This document shows positions 13,071-22,505 of a stretch of 30,865 nt of DNA, piece by piece. How positions within the stretch are numbered: position 1 is the first letter of the stretch; the number at the start of each line of letters is the position of its first letter. Under the pieces are notes generated by a model. The model was not told where the DNA came from and did no database searches. It was given only the letters and a program-made list of their open reading frames with translations. The position numbers and the translations under genes are program-made. This DNA is from Collinsella aerofaciens (GTDB taxonomy: Bacteria > Actinomycetota > Coriobacteriia > Coriobacteriales > Coriobacteriaceae): the NCBI RefSeq assembly GCF_028209885.1, contig NZ_JAQLEM010000027.1, forward strand, positions 1 to 30,865, read 5' to 3'.

Positions 13071-15101
13071 ATGATCCTCCTGGTCGACAAGATCGAAAAA
13101 AGCTTCGGCGCGCGCGTCCTCTTTAGTGGCGCGTCCTTCCAGATCAACCCCGGCGAGCGTTTTGCGCTCGTGGGACCCAACGGCGCCGGCAAAACCACCA
13201 TGCTCAAGATCATCATGGGCATCGACAGCCCCGACGCCGGCCAGATCCAGTACGCAAAGGACTGCCAGGTAGGCTACCTAGAGCAGGAAACCAACCTGGA
13301 GCACAAGGACACCACCATCCTTGCCGAGGTCATGGCGGCCGCCAAGGAAATTCGCCGCATGGGCGAGCGCGCCAACGAGCTGCAGGCCCAGATTACCGAG
13401 CTCTCCGAACAGGGGAAGGATGTCGACGCGCTCCTCAACGAGTACGGACAGGTCCAGGACCGCTTTGAGCACCTGGGCGGCTACGAGCTCGAGAGCAACG
13501 CCCGCAAGATCCTATCTGGCCTGGGCTTTAAGGTCACCGACTTTGAGCGCCCGTGCTCCGAGTTCTCGGGCGGCTGGCAGATGCGCATCGCGCTCGCCAA
13601 GCTCTTCCTGCGCCACCCCGACCTGCTGCTGCTGGACGAGCCCACTAACCACCTGGACCTCGAGAGCGTCCAGTGGCTACGCGGCTTTATCGCCAACTAC
13701 GACGGCGCCGTACTCATCGTCAGCCACGACCGCGCCTTCATGGACGCCTGCGTCGACCACGTGGCCGCGCTCGAGAACCGCCGCGTGACCACCTACACCG
13801 GCAACTACAGCAGCTACCTCAAGCAGCGCGAGGACAACCTGGAGCAGATGCGCGCCAAGCGCGCCGCCCAGGAGCGCGACATCGCCCACATGCAGGTCTT
13901 CGTCGATAAGTTCCGCTACAAGCCCACCAAGGCTGCCCAGGCTCAGGAGCGCATCCGAAAGATCGAGCAGATCAAAAAAGAGCTCGTCATCCTGCCCGAG
14001 GGCCACAAGCACATCGACTTTAAGTTCCCCGATCCGCCGCGCTCGGGCGACATGGTCGTGGGTCTGGAGGGCGTGTCCAAGTCTTACGGCAACAAGCACA
14101 TCTACAGCGATATCGACCTCAAGCTCTACCGCGGCGAGCACGTGGCGCTCGTCGGCCCCAACGGCGCCGGCAAGTCCACGCTCATGAAGATTCTCGCCGG
14201 CCTGGAGCCGCCCACCACCGGCACCCGCGATCTGGGCACCAACGTCGGCGTCGCCTACTACGCCCAGCACGCACTCGAGGGCATGACCGAGTCCAATACC
14301 GTCCTGCAAGAGATTGACACCGTCACGCCCAAGTGGACCGTGCCGCAGCAGCGCAGCCTGCTGGGCGCCTTCCTGTTTAGCGACAACGATTCCATCGAGA
14401 AGCAGGTCCGCGTCCTCTCCGGCGGCGAAAAGGCGCGTCTGGCACTGGCCAAGATGCTTGTGGCCCCCGAGGCACTCCTGTGCCTGGACGAGCCCACCAA
14501 CCACCTGGACATCGACTCGGTGGACATGCTCGAGAACGCCCTGCAGAACTTCCCCGGCACCATCGTGCTGATCAGCCACGACGAGCACCTGGTACGCGCT
14601 GTGGCCAACCGCATCATTGACATCCGCGACGGCAAGGTCACGGTCTACGACGGCGACTACGACTACTACCTCTACAAGCGCGAGGACCTCGCAGCCCGCG
14701 CCGCCGCCGAGGCGGCAGGGGAGAGCGCACCGGCCGCGGCCAAGTCCGCTAAGGTCACCGCGGCCCAGTCCGATGCGCCCGCCGCACCCAAGCCTGCCGA
14801 GGGCAAAAAGACCAAGGAGCAAAAGCGCGCCGAGGCCCAGGCCCGCGCCGCGCTCAACAAAAAACTCAAGGGCGTGCGTAACCAGCTCAAGAAGATCGAG
14901 ACGGAGCTCGACAAAAAGCGCGCCCGCTATGACGAGCTTATGGAATTGATGGCAAGCGAAGAGCTTTATGCCGATCAAGACAAGTTCAACGCCGCGCTGG
15001 GGGAATATAACGGCCTTAAGCAAGAGCTGCCCAAGCTCGAGGACGAATGGCTGGAGCTTTCCACCCAGATCGAAGAGGAGACCGCGCGTGAACTCTCGTA
15101 A
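13071..15101 (+). CDS. ABC-F family ATPase (ribosome-associated)
   Basis: This 676-residue soluble protein has two ATP-binding cassettes and no membrane domain. The first cassette has Walker A GPNGAGKT at 35-42, signature SGGWQ near 166 and Walker [13 protein letters not shown] near 185-196. The second has GPNGAGKS near 362, LSGGEKARL near 448 and [10 protein letters not shown]. The linker between them ([17 protein letters not shown] through [11 protein letters not shown]) is the charged helical arm that reaches the P-site tRNA in ABC-F factors. The C-terminus is an Ala/Pro/Lys-rich spacer followed by a coiled coil. It likely resolves stalled or misplaced ribosomal states; antibiotic protection is possible but not indicated. 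ATG 13071 is chosen because homology begins [13 protein letters not shown]; the frame is open further upstream but covers the terminator. Confidence 0.93.
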   Translation: MILLVDKIEKSFGARVLFSGASFQINPGERFALVGPNGAGKTTMLKIIMGIDSPDAGQIQYAKDCQVGYLEQETNLEHKDTTILAEVMAAAKEIRRMGERANELQAQITELSEQGKDVDALLNEYGQVQDRFEHLGGYELESNARKILSGLGFKVTDFERPCSEFSGGWQMRIALAKLFLRHPDLLLLDEPTNHLDLESVQWLRGFIANYDGAVLIVSHDRAFMDACVDHVAALENRRVTTYTGNYSSYLKQREDNLEQMRAKRAAQERDIAHMQVFVDKFRYKPTKAAQAQERIRKIEQIKKELVILPEGHKHIDFKFPDPPRSGDMVVGLEGVSKSYGNKHIYSDIDLKLYRGEHVALVGPNGAGKSTLMKILAGLEPPTTGTRDLGTNVGVAYYAQHALEGMTESNTVLQEIDTVTPKWTVPQQRSLLGAFLFSDNDSIEKQVRVLSGGEKARLALAKMLVAPEALLCLDEPTNHLDIDSVDMLENALQNFPGTIVLISHDEHLVRAVANRIIDIRDGKVTVYDGDYDYYLYKREDLAARAAAEAAGESAPAAAKSAKVTAAQSDAPAAPKPAEGKKTKEQKRAEAQARAALNKKLKGVRNQLKKIETELDKKRARYDELMELMASEELYADQDKFNAALGEYNGLKQELPKLEDEWLELSTQIEEETARELS

Positions 15102-15384
15102 GGCCGCTGCCGTGGCGATGAGCATCATCGCCACCGCCTGTCGCATCTGCGGCATTTTTATGAGCGCGATGACCGTGCTGCTGTGCTTTAGCGGCCTCAC
15201 CGCCAAGCTGCAGATCGTTGGCTTTGTCGTTGAGCTTTCGCGTGCACTGCCGAGCGCCATCGCCGGCTACGGCGTCATCACGTCGCCTTTTGGCGGTGTG
15301 TTCCGCCTGGATTATGCTATCGTCGCTGTGATCCTGTTTGTAATTGACTACCTGCTCACGCGCGCCTCGCGCCGCGTCCGCTAG
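15088..15384 (+). CDS. Small membrane protein between ABC-F and the M50 protease
   Basis: This 98-residue protein starts at GTG 15088, overlapping the ABC-F stop by 14 bp, with GAGGAG (15075-15080) as ribosome site. Two hydrophobic segments are seen: [19 protein letters not shown] near residues 17-35 and [16 protein letters not shown] near 75-92. The C-terminus is basic (RASRRVR). The family is not recognised. It sits ten bases before the M50 protease gene and may be its membrane partner, which is inference from position. Confidence 0.65.
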   Translation: MNSRKAAAVAMSIIATACRICGIFMSAMTVLLCFSGLTAKLQIVGFVVELSRALPSAIAGYGVITSPFGGVFRLDYAIVAVILFVIDYLLTRASRRVR

Positions 15385-15393
15385 GGGAGCGTT

Positions 15394-16077
15394 ATGTCCA
15401 GCAGCTACATCATGAACCTGCTCGCCAGTGCCGTTGCCGTCATCGTTGGCATCGTGATCCACGAGAGCGCGCACGCCGCCGCAGCCTGGGCGCTCGGCGA
15501 CAAAACGGCTCGCTCGCGCGGCCGCGTCTCGCTCAACCCGCTCAACCATATCGACCCGTTTGGCACCATCATCTTGCCGCTGCTCATGCTCGCCGCAGGC
15601 GGTCCCGTGTTCGCCTTCGCCAAGCCCGTGCCCGTCTATCTCAACAACCTCAAGCACCCCAAGCGCGACGAGGTCCTGGTGAGCGTAGCCGGCCCCACAT
15701 CGAATTTCGCACTCGCGTGCCTCGCGGCCGCCCTCATGCACGTAACGTACGGCAATCTCTACGCCGGCATGTCCTTTGCCGTGGCGTCCCAAATTATGAA
15801 CTTCGGCGCCACGTTTATCGTGGTCAACCTGTCGCTCGCGTTCTTTAACCTCATTCCGATTCCGCCGCTTGATGGCTCGTCGATCATCGTGCCCTTCCTC
15901 AAGGGCAAGGCGCTCAACAACTATTACCGCATGCAGCAATACGCTATGCCCATACTCATCCTGGTTCTATACCTGCTGCCTATGTGGACCGGCATCGATG
16001 TAATCGGCCGCTATTTCGACGTTACCGTGTATCCGCTTGCTGAGCAGCTGCTCAACTTCGCAATCGCCGGCATCTAA
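15394..16077 (+). CDS. Site-2 protease-like M50 family zinc metalloprotease
   Basis: This 227-residue polytopic membrane protein has the zinc motif HESAH (residues 23-27, HExxH) in the first membrane helix. The third ligand lies in NLIPIPPLDGS near residue 160. This is the compact rhomboid-like M50B group without a PDZ domain, as in small bacterial YwhC/Rv-type homologues. It would cut substrate helices within the membrane. It is part of the tightly packed cluster and lies 84 bases before scpA, a linkage common in Gram-positive genomes where an M50 gene precedes scpAB. Confidence 0.88.
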   Translation: MSSSYIMNLLASAVAVIVGIVIHESAHAAAAWALGDKTARSRGRVSLNPLNHIDPFGTIILPLLMLAAGGPVFAFAKPVPVYLNNLKHPKRDEVLVSVAGPTSNFALACLAAALMHVTYGNLYAGMSFAVASQIMNFGATFIVVNLSLAFFNLIPIPPLDGSSIIVPFLKGKALNNYYRMQQYAMPILILVLYLLPMWTGIDVIGRYFDVTVYPLAEQLLNFAIAGI

Positions 16078-16161
16078 GGTAAACTTACAGGTCGTCCGTG
16101 TAAAACGGTCGCAGCATGCACCCAAACCGCGCCGCGAAGGCGCCGTCAAAGGAGGTCGAAG

Positions 16162-16974
16162 ATGTCGTATCGCGTGTCGACGCAGGTCTACAGCGGACCG
16201 TTCGACCTGCTGCTGCAGCTGGTAACCCGCCAAAAAGTAGATATCGGCGCTATCTCCATCAGCGAGGTGGCCGAGCAGTACCTTGCCGAGGCCGAGCGCA
16301 TCGAGGCGCTGGACCTGGACGTAGCAAGCGACTTTTTGCTGGTCGCGGCAACCCTTTTGGACATCAAGGCTGCCTCTCTGGTGCCGCAGGAGGCCCCGCG
16401 CAAAGTCGATGACGACGATGACGAGTTCGACGAAGACCTCGAGGAGCTCAGCACGCTTGACGGCGACGCGCTGCGTGAGGTCCTGATCCAGCGCCTGATT
16501 GCCTACAAGCAGTTTAAAGGCGCGGCTGCGGCCCTCGGTGCGCGCATGCAGGCCGAAAGCCGCATGCATCCGCGCGTGGCCGGCCCCGACCCCGAGTTCT
16601 TGGGCCTAATGCCCGACTATCTGGCCGGCATTACCCTGCGCGGTCTGGCCGTTATCTGTGCCGACCTGGATGGCAAACGACAGACCTTCCTGCTGGAGGC
16701 CGAGCACGTGGCGCCGCATCGCGTGCCGCTCGACCTGACGGTGGCCTCGGTCGACCGCTTTACCATGGCGCACCAAACCTGCACTTTCCGCGAGCTGCTG
16801 GACGGCGATGCCACCACCGAGCAGCTCGTTGTCACCTTCCTGGCCATGCTGGAGCTCGCCAAGCGCGGCTCGCTTACGCTGAGCCAGGACAAGATCTTCG
16901 GAACCATCCGCATCAACCGAGTCGAGGGAGCCGAGGCATACGTGCCCGGCGAGGGCCCCGAACTCACCGAATAG
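16162..16974 (+). CDS. scpA: Segregation and condensation protein A
   Basis: This is the kleisin subunit of the SMC-ScpAB condensin. It is 270 residues. The N-terminal region is typical: YSGPFDLLLQLVTRQKVDI, then ISEVAEQYL and DFLLVAATLLDIKA. An acidic linker (VDDDDDEFDEDLEEL) follows, then a C-terminal winged helix (LVVTFLAMLELAKRGSLTL) that contacts the SMC head. A near-perfect Shine-Dalgarno AAAGGAGG (16149-16156) precedes ATG 16162. It is followed after 11 bases by scpB. Confidence 0.96.
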   Translation: MSYRVSTQVYSGPFDLLLQLVTRQKVDIGAISISEVAEQYLAEAERIEALDLDVASDFLLVAATLLDIKAASLVPQEAPRKVDDDDDEFDEDLEELSTLDGDALREVLIQRLIAYKQFKGAAAALGARMQAESRMHPRVAGPDPEFLGLMPDYLAGITLRGLAVICADLDGKRQTFLLEAEHVAPHRVPLDLTVASVDRFTMAHQTCTFRELLDGDATTEQLVVTFLAMLELAKRGSLTLSQDKIFGTIRINRVEGAEAYVPGEGPELTE

Positions 16975-16985
16975 GAGCCGCAACC

Positions 16986-17714
16986 ATGTCAACCCTTTCC
17001 ACGCTGGAGGCAAACAGCCTCAAAGGCGCCCTCGAGGCGCTGCTGCTGGTGTCGAGCGACCCGGTGAGTGCGCCCGCGCTGGCCGGTGCGCTCGATATCG
17101 CCCCCGGCGAATGCGCGTCGCTGCTCGCCGAGCTCAAGGTTGAGTACGAGGAGGCCAACCGCGGCTTTCAGCTGCGCGAGGTCGCCGGCGGCTGGCGCCT
17201 GTTCACGCACCCCGCCTACCACGACGTGGTCGAGGCCTATGTGTTGAGCTGGGACACGCAAAAGCTGTCCCAGGCGGCGCTCGAAACCCTGGCCGTCATC
17301 GCATACCACCAGCCCGTAACGCGCGAGGTGGTCAAGGGCATCCGCGGCGTCAACTCAGACGGCGTCATCGCGTCGCTCGTGGACAAGGGTCTGGTGCGCG
17401 AGCTCGGCCGCGACCCCCAGCGCGGTCAGGCCATCATCTACGGCACGACCAACGCCTTCTTGGAAAAGTTCGGTCTGCGCTCCACCCGAGACCTGCCCGA
17501 CCTGGAGCAGTTTGCCCCCGACGAGCAGTCGCGCCAGTTTATCCGCGAGCGCCTGAGCGGCCGGAGTATTCAGTCCACGCTCGAGGAGCAGGCCGAGGAC
17601 CTGGACGAAGAGCGTGAACTGCTCGATACCGATGTTGAAGATGTTGAGGCAGTCGAGAACTTGGAGAGCCTGGTCGTCGACGAGACCTCGGAGGATTTGC
17701 ATGACGAGGACTAA
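16986..17714 (+). CDS. scpB: Segregation and condensation protein B
   Basis: This 242-residue partner of ScpA has two winged-helix domains: LKGALEALLLVSSDPVSAPAL at the start and LSQAALETLAVIAYHQPVTR with the family-typical VIAYHQP. It continues IRGVNSDGVIASLVDKGLV and GRDPQRGQAIIYGTT. The C-terminus is long and acidic (EEQAEDLDEERELLDTDVED), probably disordered. A ScpB dimer clamps ScpA on the SMC complex for chromosome segregation. Confidence 0.96.
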   Translation: MSTLSTLEANSLKGALEALLLVSSDPVSAPALAGALDIAPGECASLLAELKVEYEEANRGFQLREVAGGWRLFTHPAYHDVVEAYVLSWDTQKLSQAALETLAVIAYHQPVTREVVKGIRGVNSDGVIASLVDKGLVRELGRDPQRGQAIIYGTTNAFLEKFGLRSTRDLPDLEQFAPDEQSRQFIRERLSGRSIQSTLEEQAEDLDEERELLDTDVEDVEAVENLESLVVDETSEDLHDED

Positions 17715-17736
17715 CGAAGTAGGGGAGACGTGCGCC

Positions 17737-18663
17737 ATGGGCAACGCAGTACCCGCAACCGACGCCCAGCCCGTCTATCCGCACACCATGCGCCTGCAGC
17801 GCTTTTTGGCGCGTGCGGGCGTGGCGAGCCGCCGCGGCTCGGAGGACCTGATGACCGCCGGCCGCGTGACCGTCAACGGCCAGGTCGCGACCGAGCTGGG
17901 CACCAAGGTCGACGTCGACCACGATCACATCGAGGTCGACGGCATGCCCGTCAAGCTCAACCAGGGCGCCGTGTACTTGATGCTCTACAAGCCGACCGGC
18001 TACCTCACCACCATGAGCGACCCGCAGGAGCGCCCTTGCGTGGCCGACCTGGTCCCCCGCGACCGCTTTCCGGGACTATTCCCGGTGGGCCGCCTGGACC
18101 GCGACACCACAGGCCTTTTGCTCTTTACCACCGACGGCGACCTGTCGCAGGACCTACTGCACCCCAGCAAGCACGTCTACAAGACATACCAGGCACTCGT
18201 GGACGGACAGCTGACCGACCGCGATCTAGAACCGCTCCGCCGTGGCATCGAGCTCGACGACGGTCTGTGCCAGCCGGCTATCTGCCGCATCATCAACGCG
18301 CGCGAGGCAGAGGCCGTGGCTCCGCAAGGCATCAAGCACGGCACCACCGCCGTGGAGGTCATCATCCGCGAGGGTCGCAAGAACCAGGTCAAGCGTATGC
18401 TGGGCAAGATTCACCATCCGGTGATCCGCCTTCACCGCTGCAACTTTGCCGGCCTGGAGCTCAAGGACGTGGCCAAAGGCTCGTGGCGCGAGCTCACCGA
18501 CCGCGAGGTGCAGATCCTCAAGGCCGGCGGCATCCCGCCCAAGCAGGCCAGCTCCAAGCGCGCCGCCGCGCCCGCGACCAACACCGCCAGCCGCACGCGT
18601 CACCACGGCAGCCACGGCTCCGCTCCCAATCGTAACACCTACCGCGAGCGCTACACGGGCTAG
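17737..18663 (+). CDS. rluB: 23S rRNA pseudouridine synthase (RluB/RsuA family)
   Basis: This is a 308-residue protein. Residues about 17-65 form an S4 RNA-binding domain (MRLQRFLARAGVASRRGSED, TVNGQV). The synthase domain has LMLYKPTGYLTT and the catalytic aspartate in GRLDRDTTGLL (D121). Further motifs are KTYQALVDG and IREGRKNQVKRMLG. The last 40 residues are basic and Ala/Ser/His-rich, probably disordered and rRNA-binding. RluB converts a uridine of the 23S rRNA peptidyl-transferase region; whether this one has that or an RsuA/RluE-like target cannot be told. The scpB-rluB-cmk order is widespread in Gram-positive bacteria. ATG 17737 follows AGGGGAG. Confidence 0.92.
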   Translation: MGNAVPATDAQPVYPHTMRLQRFLARAGVASRRGSEDLMTAGRVTVNGQVATELGTKVDVDHDHIEVDGMPVKLNQGAVYLMLYKPTGYLTTMSDPQERPCVADLVPRDRFPGLFPVGRLDRDTTGLLLFTTDGDLSQDLLHPSKHVYKTYQALVDGQLTDRDLEPLRRGIELDDGLCQPAICRIINAREAEAVAPQGIKHGTTAVEVIIREGRKNQVKRMLGKIHHPVIRLHRCNFAGLELKDVAKGSWRELTDREVQILKAGGIPPKQASSKRAAAPATNTASRTRHHGSHGSAPNRNTYRERYTG

Positions 18664-18729
18664 GCAACCCGCCGCGCCCCAACGCCCGCGAACCATACCA
18701 GCACGTCACCCATCGAAAGGAAGCATTGC

Positions 18730-19416
18730 ATGATCGTCGCCATCGACGGCCCCGCCGGTTCCGGCAAGTCCACCATCGCCAAGGAGATCGCCCGCCAGCT
18801 GGGCTTTAACAAGCTCGACACGGGCGCCATGTATCGCGCCGTCACCTTCGCCGCGCTCGACCGTGGCATCGATTTGGACGACGAGGCGGCAATCGACGCC
18901 CTCGCCGAGCAAATCGAGATCCGCTTTACCAACGGTACCGGCGAGGACACGCGCCTGACCATCGACGGCCAGGACGCTTCGGCCGCCATTCGTACCCCGC
19001 AGGTCGACGCCAACGTGTCCAAGGTCTCGGCCTATCCGGGCGTGCGCGCCGCCATGCTCATCCACCAGCGCCGCGCCGCCGAGGACCGCGATATCGTGGC
19101 CGAGGGTCGCGACATCGGCACCGTCGTGTTCCCTAACGCGCAGGTCAAGGTCTTCCTGACCGCCGACCCGCGTGAGCGCGCCCGCCGCCGCGTGCTGCAG
19201 CGTCACCAAAACGACGCCCAGCCGCTCACGTCCGAGCAGCTCGAAGCCGAGGTCGACGAGACCCTCGACGCCCTCAAGCAGCGCGATAAGCTTGACAGCA
19301 GCCGCGAGGTCGCCCCGCTCGTGCCCGCCGAGGACGCCGTGCACGTCGACTCCACCGCCCACACCATCGACGAGGTCGTCTCGATAATCGAGGACCTTAT
19401 CAACCAAAGGAGGTAG
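18730..19416 (+). CDS. cmk: Cytidylate kinase
   Basis: This 228-residue enzyme phosphorylates CMP/dCMP with ATP. It has the P-loop GPAGSGKST at 7-15, LDTGAMYRAV, the CMP-binding NVSKVSAYPGVR segment and VAEGRDIGTVVFP, and ends in DEVVSIIEDL. AAAGGAAG precedes ATG 18730. The stop lies three bases before plsC, whose ribosome site AAAGGAGG is at the end of this gene. Confidence 0.96.
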   Translation: MIVAIDGPAGSGKSTIAKEIARQLGFNKLDTGAMYRAVTFAALDRGIDLDDEAAIDALAEQIEIRFTNGTGEDTRLTIDGQDASAAIRTPQVDANVSKVSAYPGVRAAMLIHQRRAAEDRDIVAEGRDIGTVVFPNAQVKVFLTADPRERARRRVLQRHQNDAQPLTSEQLEAEVDETLDALKQRDKLDSSREVAPLVPAEDAVHVDSTAHTIDEVVSIIEDLINQRR

Positions 19417-19419
19417 CCC

Positions 19420-20148
19420 ATGCGCCTGTTTCAGCAGACGCCCGAGGACTATTACAACGCCCCCTACGCCGAGTTTCCAGCGCTCATCCGCGGCACCGTC
19501 GTCGTAGTCATGGCCATCCTTTGGGCCTTCTCCAAGCTCATGTGGCGCTGGAAGGTCGAGGACGCCGATCTTCTGTTTGAGCGCCAGGAAGGCCGCGGCA
19601 GCGTGGTCATCTGCAACCACACCTCGATGGCCGAGCTCTTGGCCGTGGAGACGGCGCTGTTCTTTGGGGGCCGCCGCATTCGTCCCATCTTTAAGTCCGA
19701 GTTCGCCAAGAGCAAGATTGTGCGCTGGGCCTTCAGCCGCGTTGGCGGCATCCCCGTGGAGCGTGGTACTGCCGATATGAAGTGCCTGCGCGCCGCCCAG
19801 CATGCGCTGCAGCGCGGCGAGGACGTCCTGATTTTCCCCGAGGGCACGCGCATCCGCTCGCGCGATATCAAGCCCGAGGTCCACGGCGGCTTTGCGCTCA
19901 TCGCTCAGATGGGCAAGGCACCTGTGAACCCGCTCGCCATCTGCGGCTGGTCCGACATCACGCCCGCGGGCAAAAAGATCATGCGTCCCAAGAAGTGCTG
20001 GATCCGTGCCGGCAAGGCCGTCTCGCTTTCCGACGCACCGGCTGGGCTTAAGCGCACGGAGCGCCTGGAATGGTTTGAGTCCGAGGCCATGAGCCGCGTC
20101 TACGCCATGCGAGACGAGCTATGCGCCGAGCATCCGGGCAGGTTCTAG
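19420..20148 (+). CDS. plsC: 1-acyl-glycerol-3-phosphate acyltransferase, with an HX4E motif
   Basis: This 242-residue membrane-associated enzyme adds the second acyl chain to lysophosphatidic acid. It has an N-terminal hydrophobic segment (TVVVVMAILWAFSKL, residues about 26-40). The acyltransferase motifs follow: NHTSMAE at 66-72, GGIPVERG near 109-116, FPEGTR at 139-144 and APVNPLAI. The first motif is normally HX4D; here the acid is Glu (H67...E72). The other motifs are intact, so it is probably active. It is immediately followed by ispH (two bases), a linkage known in clostridia and coriobacteria. Confidence 0.9.
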   Translation: MRLFQQTPEDYYNAPYAEFPALIRGTVVVVMAILWAFSKLMWRWKVEDADLLFERQEGRGSVVICNHTSMAELLAVETALFFGGRRIRPIFKSEFAKSKIVRWAFSRVGGIPVERGTADMKCLRAAQHALQRGEDVLIFPEGTRIRSRDIKPEVHGGFALIAQMGKAPVNPLAICGWSDITPAGKKIMRPKKCWIRAGKAVSLSDAPAGLKRTERLEWFESEAMSRVYAMRDELCAEHPGRF

Positions 20149-20150
20149 CC

Positions 20151-21050
20151 ATGAGCGAGAACGTGACGAACACCGCCGCGACTGCGTCCGACCAGGCCAC
20201 CGCGCCTTTCATCGAGATCGCCGCCCACGCCGGCACTTGCTACGGCGTACAGCGCGCGCTCGACATGGCGCTGGCCGCCGCGCCGCAGGCAGGGGAGAGC
20301 ACTCAGGTCCATACCTTGGGTCCGCTCATCCATAACCCCATCGTGGTGCGCGAGCTCGCTGAGGCAGGCGTTGGCTTGGCCGAAACCCTGGACGACGCAG
20401 CGTCGGGCACCGTGATCATCCGCGCCCACGGCGTGGTGCCGCAGGTCATCGATGCCGCTCGCGAGCGTGGCCTTAACGTCGTCGACGCCACCTGCCCTTA
20501 CGTCAAGAAGGTCCACGTGGCCGCCGAGCGGCTGGTGCGCGAGGGCTATCGCGTACTCGTCGTGGGCGAGCCGGGGCATCCCGAGGTCGAGGGTATTCTG
20601 GGCCACGCCGGCAATGATGCGCAGGTCGTGAGCTGTGCCGCGGACGCCAACGCCTTGTCGCTCAAGGGCAAGGTAGGCCTCGTCGTGCAGACCACCCAGA
20701 CCGCACAGAACCTCGCCGGGGTCGTGGCCGCCATAACCCCGCGCGTGCAGGAGCTGCGTGTGATCAACACCATCTGCGCCGCCACGAGCGAGCGCCAGCA
20801 GGCAGCCGCATCACTTGCCAAACGCTGTGATTGCATGGTCGTGGTGGGCGGCAAGAACTCGGGCAACACCCGCCGCCTGGCGCAGATTTGTGCAGACGCC
20901 TGCGAGCACACGCATCACATCGAGGAAGCTTCCGAGCTCCAGGCCGCGTGGTTTACCGACGCTCACCACATCGGCATCACCGCCGGAGCCTCCACCCCAC
21001 AAGAACACATCGAGCGCGCCGTCGAGCGCATCAAGGAGCTTTGCCGCTAG
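20151..21050 (+). CDS. ispH: 4-hydroxy-3-methylbut-2-enyl diphosphate reductase
   Basis: This 299-residue enzyme carries out the last step of the MEP isoprenoid pathway, giving IPP and DMAPP. Its 4Fe-4S cluster ligands are C30 (AGTCYGV), C115 (DATCPYVKK) and C209 (NTICAAT). Other family motifs are IRAHGV, GHPEVEGILGH, VVQTTQT, GGKNSGNTRRL and GITAGASTP. It is a stand-alone reductase, not fused to ribosomal protein S1 as in some Clostridia. ATG 20151 follows the plsC stop by two bases, and DUF512 follows by two bases. Confidence 0.96.
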   Translation: MSENVTNTAATASDQATAPFIEIAAHAGTCYGVQRALDMALAAAPQAGESTQVHTLGPLIHNPIVVRELAEAGVGLAETLDDAASGTVIIRAHGVVPQVIDAARERGLNVVDATCPYVKKVHVAAERLVREGYRVLVVGEPGHPEVEGILGHAGNDAQVVSCAADANALSLKGKVGLVVQTTQTAQNLAGVVAAITPRVQELRVINTICAATSERQQAAASLAKRCDCMVVVGGKNSGNTRRLAQICADACEHTHHIEEASELQAAWFTDAHHIGITAGASTPQEHIERAVERIKELCR

Positions 21051-21052
21051 TC

Positions 21053-22495
21053 ATGGACCAGACCGTACCCGCATACGCCGCCGAGGTGGCCGATTACGGG
21101 CGCAGCCGCGACCCCGAGCCGGGTGAAGGCGCGCTCGTAAAGAACGTGCGTCCCGAATCGCCCGCGTGGGATGTGGGTATCGAGCCGGGCATGCGCGTGC
21201 TCACGGTCAACGGTGAGCAGCTTACCGACATGATTGTGTGGCTCTGGGAGGCCGACGATGATACCGTCGACCTCGAGGTTTTCGACCCGCGCGACAACAC
21301 CGTCACCCCCGTCGAGCTCGACCGCTTCCCGGGAGAGGACTGGGGCCTTGAGTTCGATGGCCCCATCTTCGATGGCATGCGCACCTGCGTGAACGCCTGC
21401 GTGTTCTGCTTTATGACGATGCTCCCCAAGGGCGGCCGCTCAACGCTCTACATTCGCGACGATGACTATCGCCTGAGCTTTTTACAGGGCAACTTTGTCA
21501 CGCTCACGAACCTCACCGACGAAGATGTTCAAAACGTCATCCAACGCAACATGAGCCCCATGAACGTGTCGGTCCACGCCGTAAGCCCCGACGTCCGCCG
21601 CCGTATGATGGGCCGCAACGCCCAGCGCGGCATGGATGTGCTCGAGGCCATCATGGCCGCCGGTATCGAGATTCACGCGCAGATCGTGTTGTGCCCCGGC
21701 ATGAACGACGGCGAGGAGCTGGAAAAGACCCTGCGCTTTTGCGAGGAGCACGAGCAAATCACAAGCCTGGGCATTGTGCCGCTCGGTTTTACCAAGCATC
21801 AGAACCGCTTTAGCTGGTCATACAGCGACAAGCCCGAACTGGCGCGCGAGACCATTGCCATGATCCGTCCCTACCAGGACCGCGCCTTCGAGCGTTTTGG
21901 CCGCCACACCTTCCAGATGAGCGACGAGTTCTACCTGGACGCCGGCATCGATCCGCCCGAGGCGGACTTTTACGACGGCTATCCGCAGTACTACGACGGT
22001 ATCGGCATGATCCGCTCGTATCTGGACGAGACCGACGACGTGATGGCTACCGATGCCGAGCGACTGGCCCTCGTCCGCGAGGCCATCGCCGCTCGCAGCC
22101 AGCACCTGCTGTGCCTCTCGGGCGCCAGCGCACGCGACACCGTGGCACGTTTCGTGGAATCGCCGCAGGGGCTCGCCGGCACCGTCACGGCCATCAAGAA
22201 TCGCTACTTTGGCGGCAACGTGGACGTGACCGGCCTCATCGTCGCCTGCGACATTCTGGAACAGCTGCCGCAGGACCTCTCGGGGGTTATGCTCTTTGTG
22301 CCTAAGCTCATGTTCAACGCTGACGGCATGACGCTTGACGAGTATCATCGTGAAGATTTACTCGCAAGCCTTACCAGTCGCGGCGCCGAGGTTCATGTGG
22401 TGTCGACCATGCCGCATGAGCTGCTCGATACCCTGGAGCACATCCTTGGCATTGTGCCTGCCGACTCTAACACTTCCACTGACCCTACCCATTAA
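21053..22495 (+). CDS. DUF512 radical-SAM-type protein with N-terminal PDZ-like domain
   Basis: This is a 480-residue protein. Residues about 15-80 are PDZ-like (GALVKNVRPESPAWDVGIEP, MRVLTVNGEQL). The Fe-S motif is C112-x3-C116-x2-C119 (CVNACVFC), then RDDDYRLSFLQGNFVTLTN. The remaining conserved blocks match the DUF512 family (SVHAVSPDVRRRMMG, CPGMNDG, LGIVPLGFTKH, GIGMIRS). The C-terminus from about 350 is a Rossmann-like part. The function is not established. The gene is consistently found beside der and plsY in Firmicutes and Coriobacteria, which hints at a link to ribosome maturation or lipid metabolism. The substrate is unknown. Confidence 0.9.
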   Translation: MDQTVPAYAAEVADYGRSRDPEPGEGALVKNVRPESPAWDVGIEPGMRVLTVNGEQLTDMIVWLWEADDDTVDLEVFDPRDNTVTPVELDRFPGEDWGLEFDGPIFDGMRTCVNACVFCFMTMLPKGGRSTLYIRDDDYRLSFLQGNFVTLTNLTDEDVQNVIQRNMSPMNVSVHAVSPDVRRRMMGRNAQRGMDVLEAIMAAGIEIHAQIVLCPGMNDGEELEKTLRFCEEHEQITSLGIVPLGFTKHQNRFSWSYSDKPELARETIAMIRPYQDRAFERFGRHTFQMSDEFYLDAGIDPPEADFYDGYPQYYDGIGMIRSYLDETDDVMATDAERLALVREAIAARSQHLLCLSGASARDTVARFVESPQGLAGTVTAIKNRYFGGNVDVTGLIVACDILEQLPQDLSGVMLFVPKLMFNADGMTLDEYHREDLLASLTSRGAEVHVVSTMPHELLDTLEHILGIVPADSNTSTDPTH

Positions 22496-22505
22496 AGGAG
22501 TGCAG

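Noticed and set aside
13677..15260. 527-codon open frame on the minus strand opposite the ABC-F gene
   Set aside because: It is antisense to a clear ABC-F protein, is Val/Leu/Gly-rich without motifs, and arises from GC-rich codon bias.
15016..15939. 307-codon minus-strand open frame
   Set aside because: It lies opposite the small membrane protein and the M50 protease; charged low-complexity shadow.
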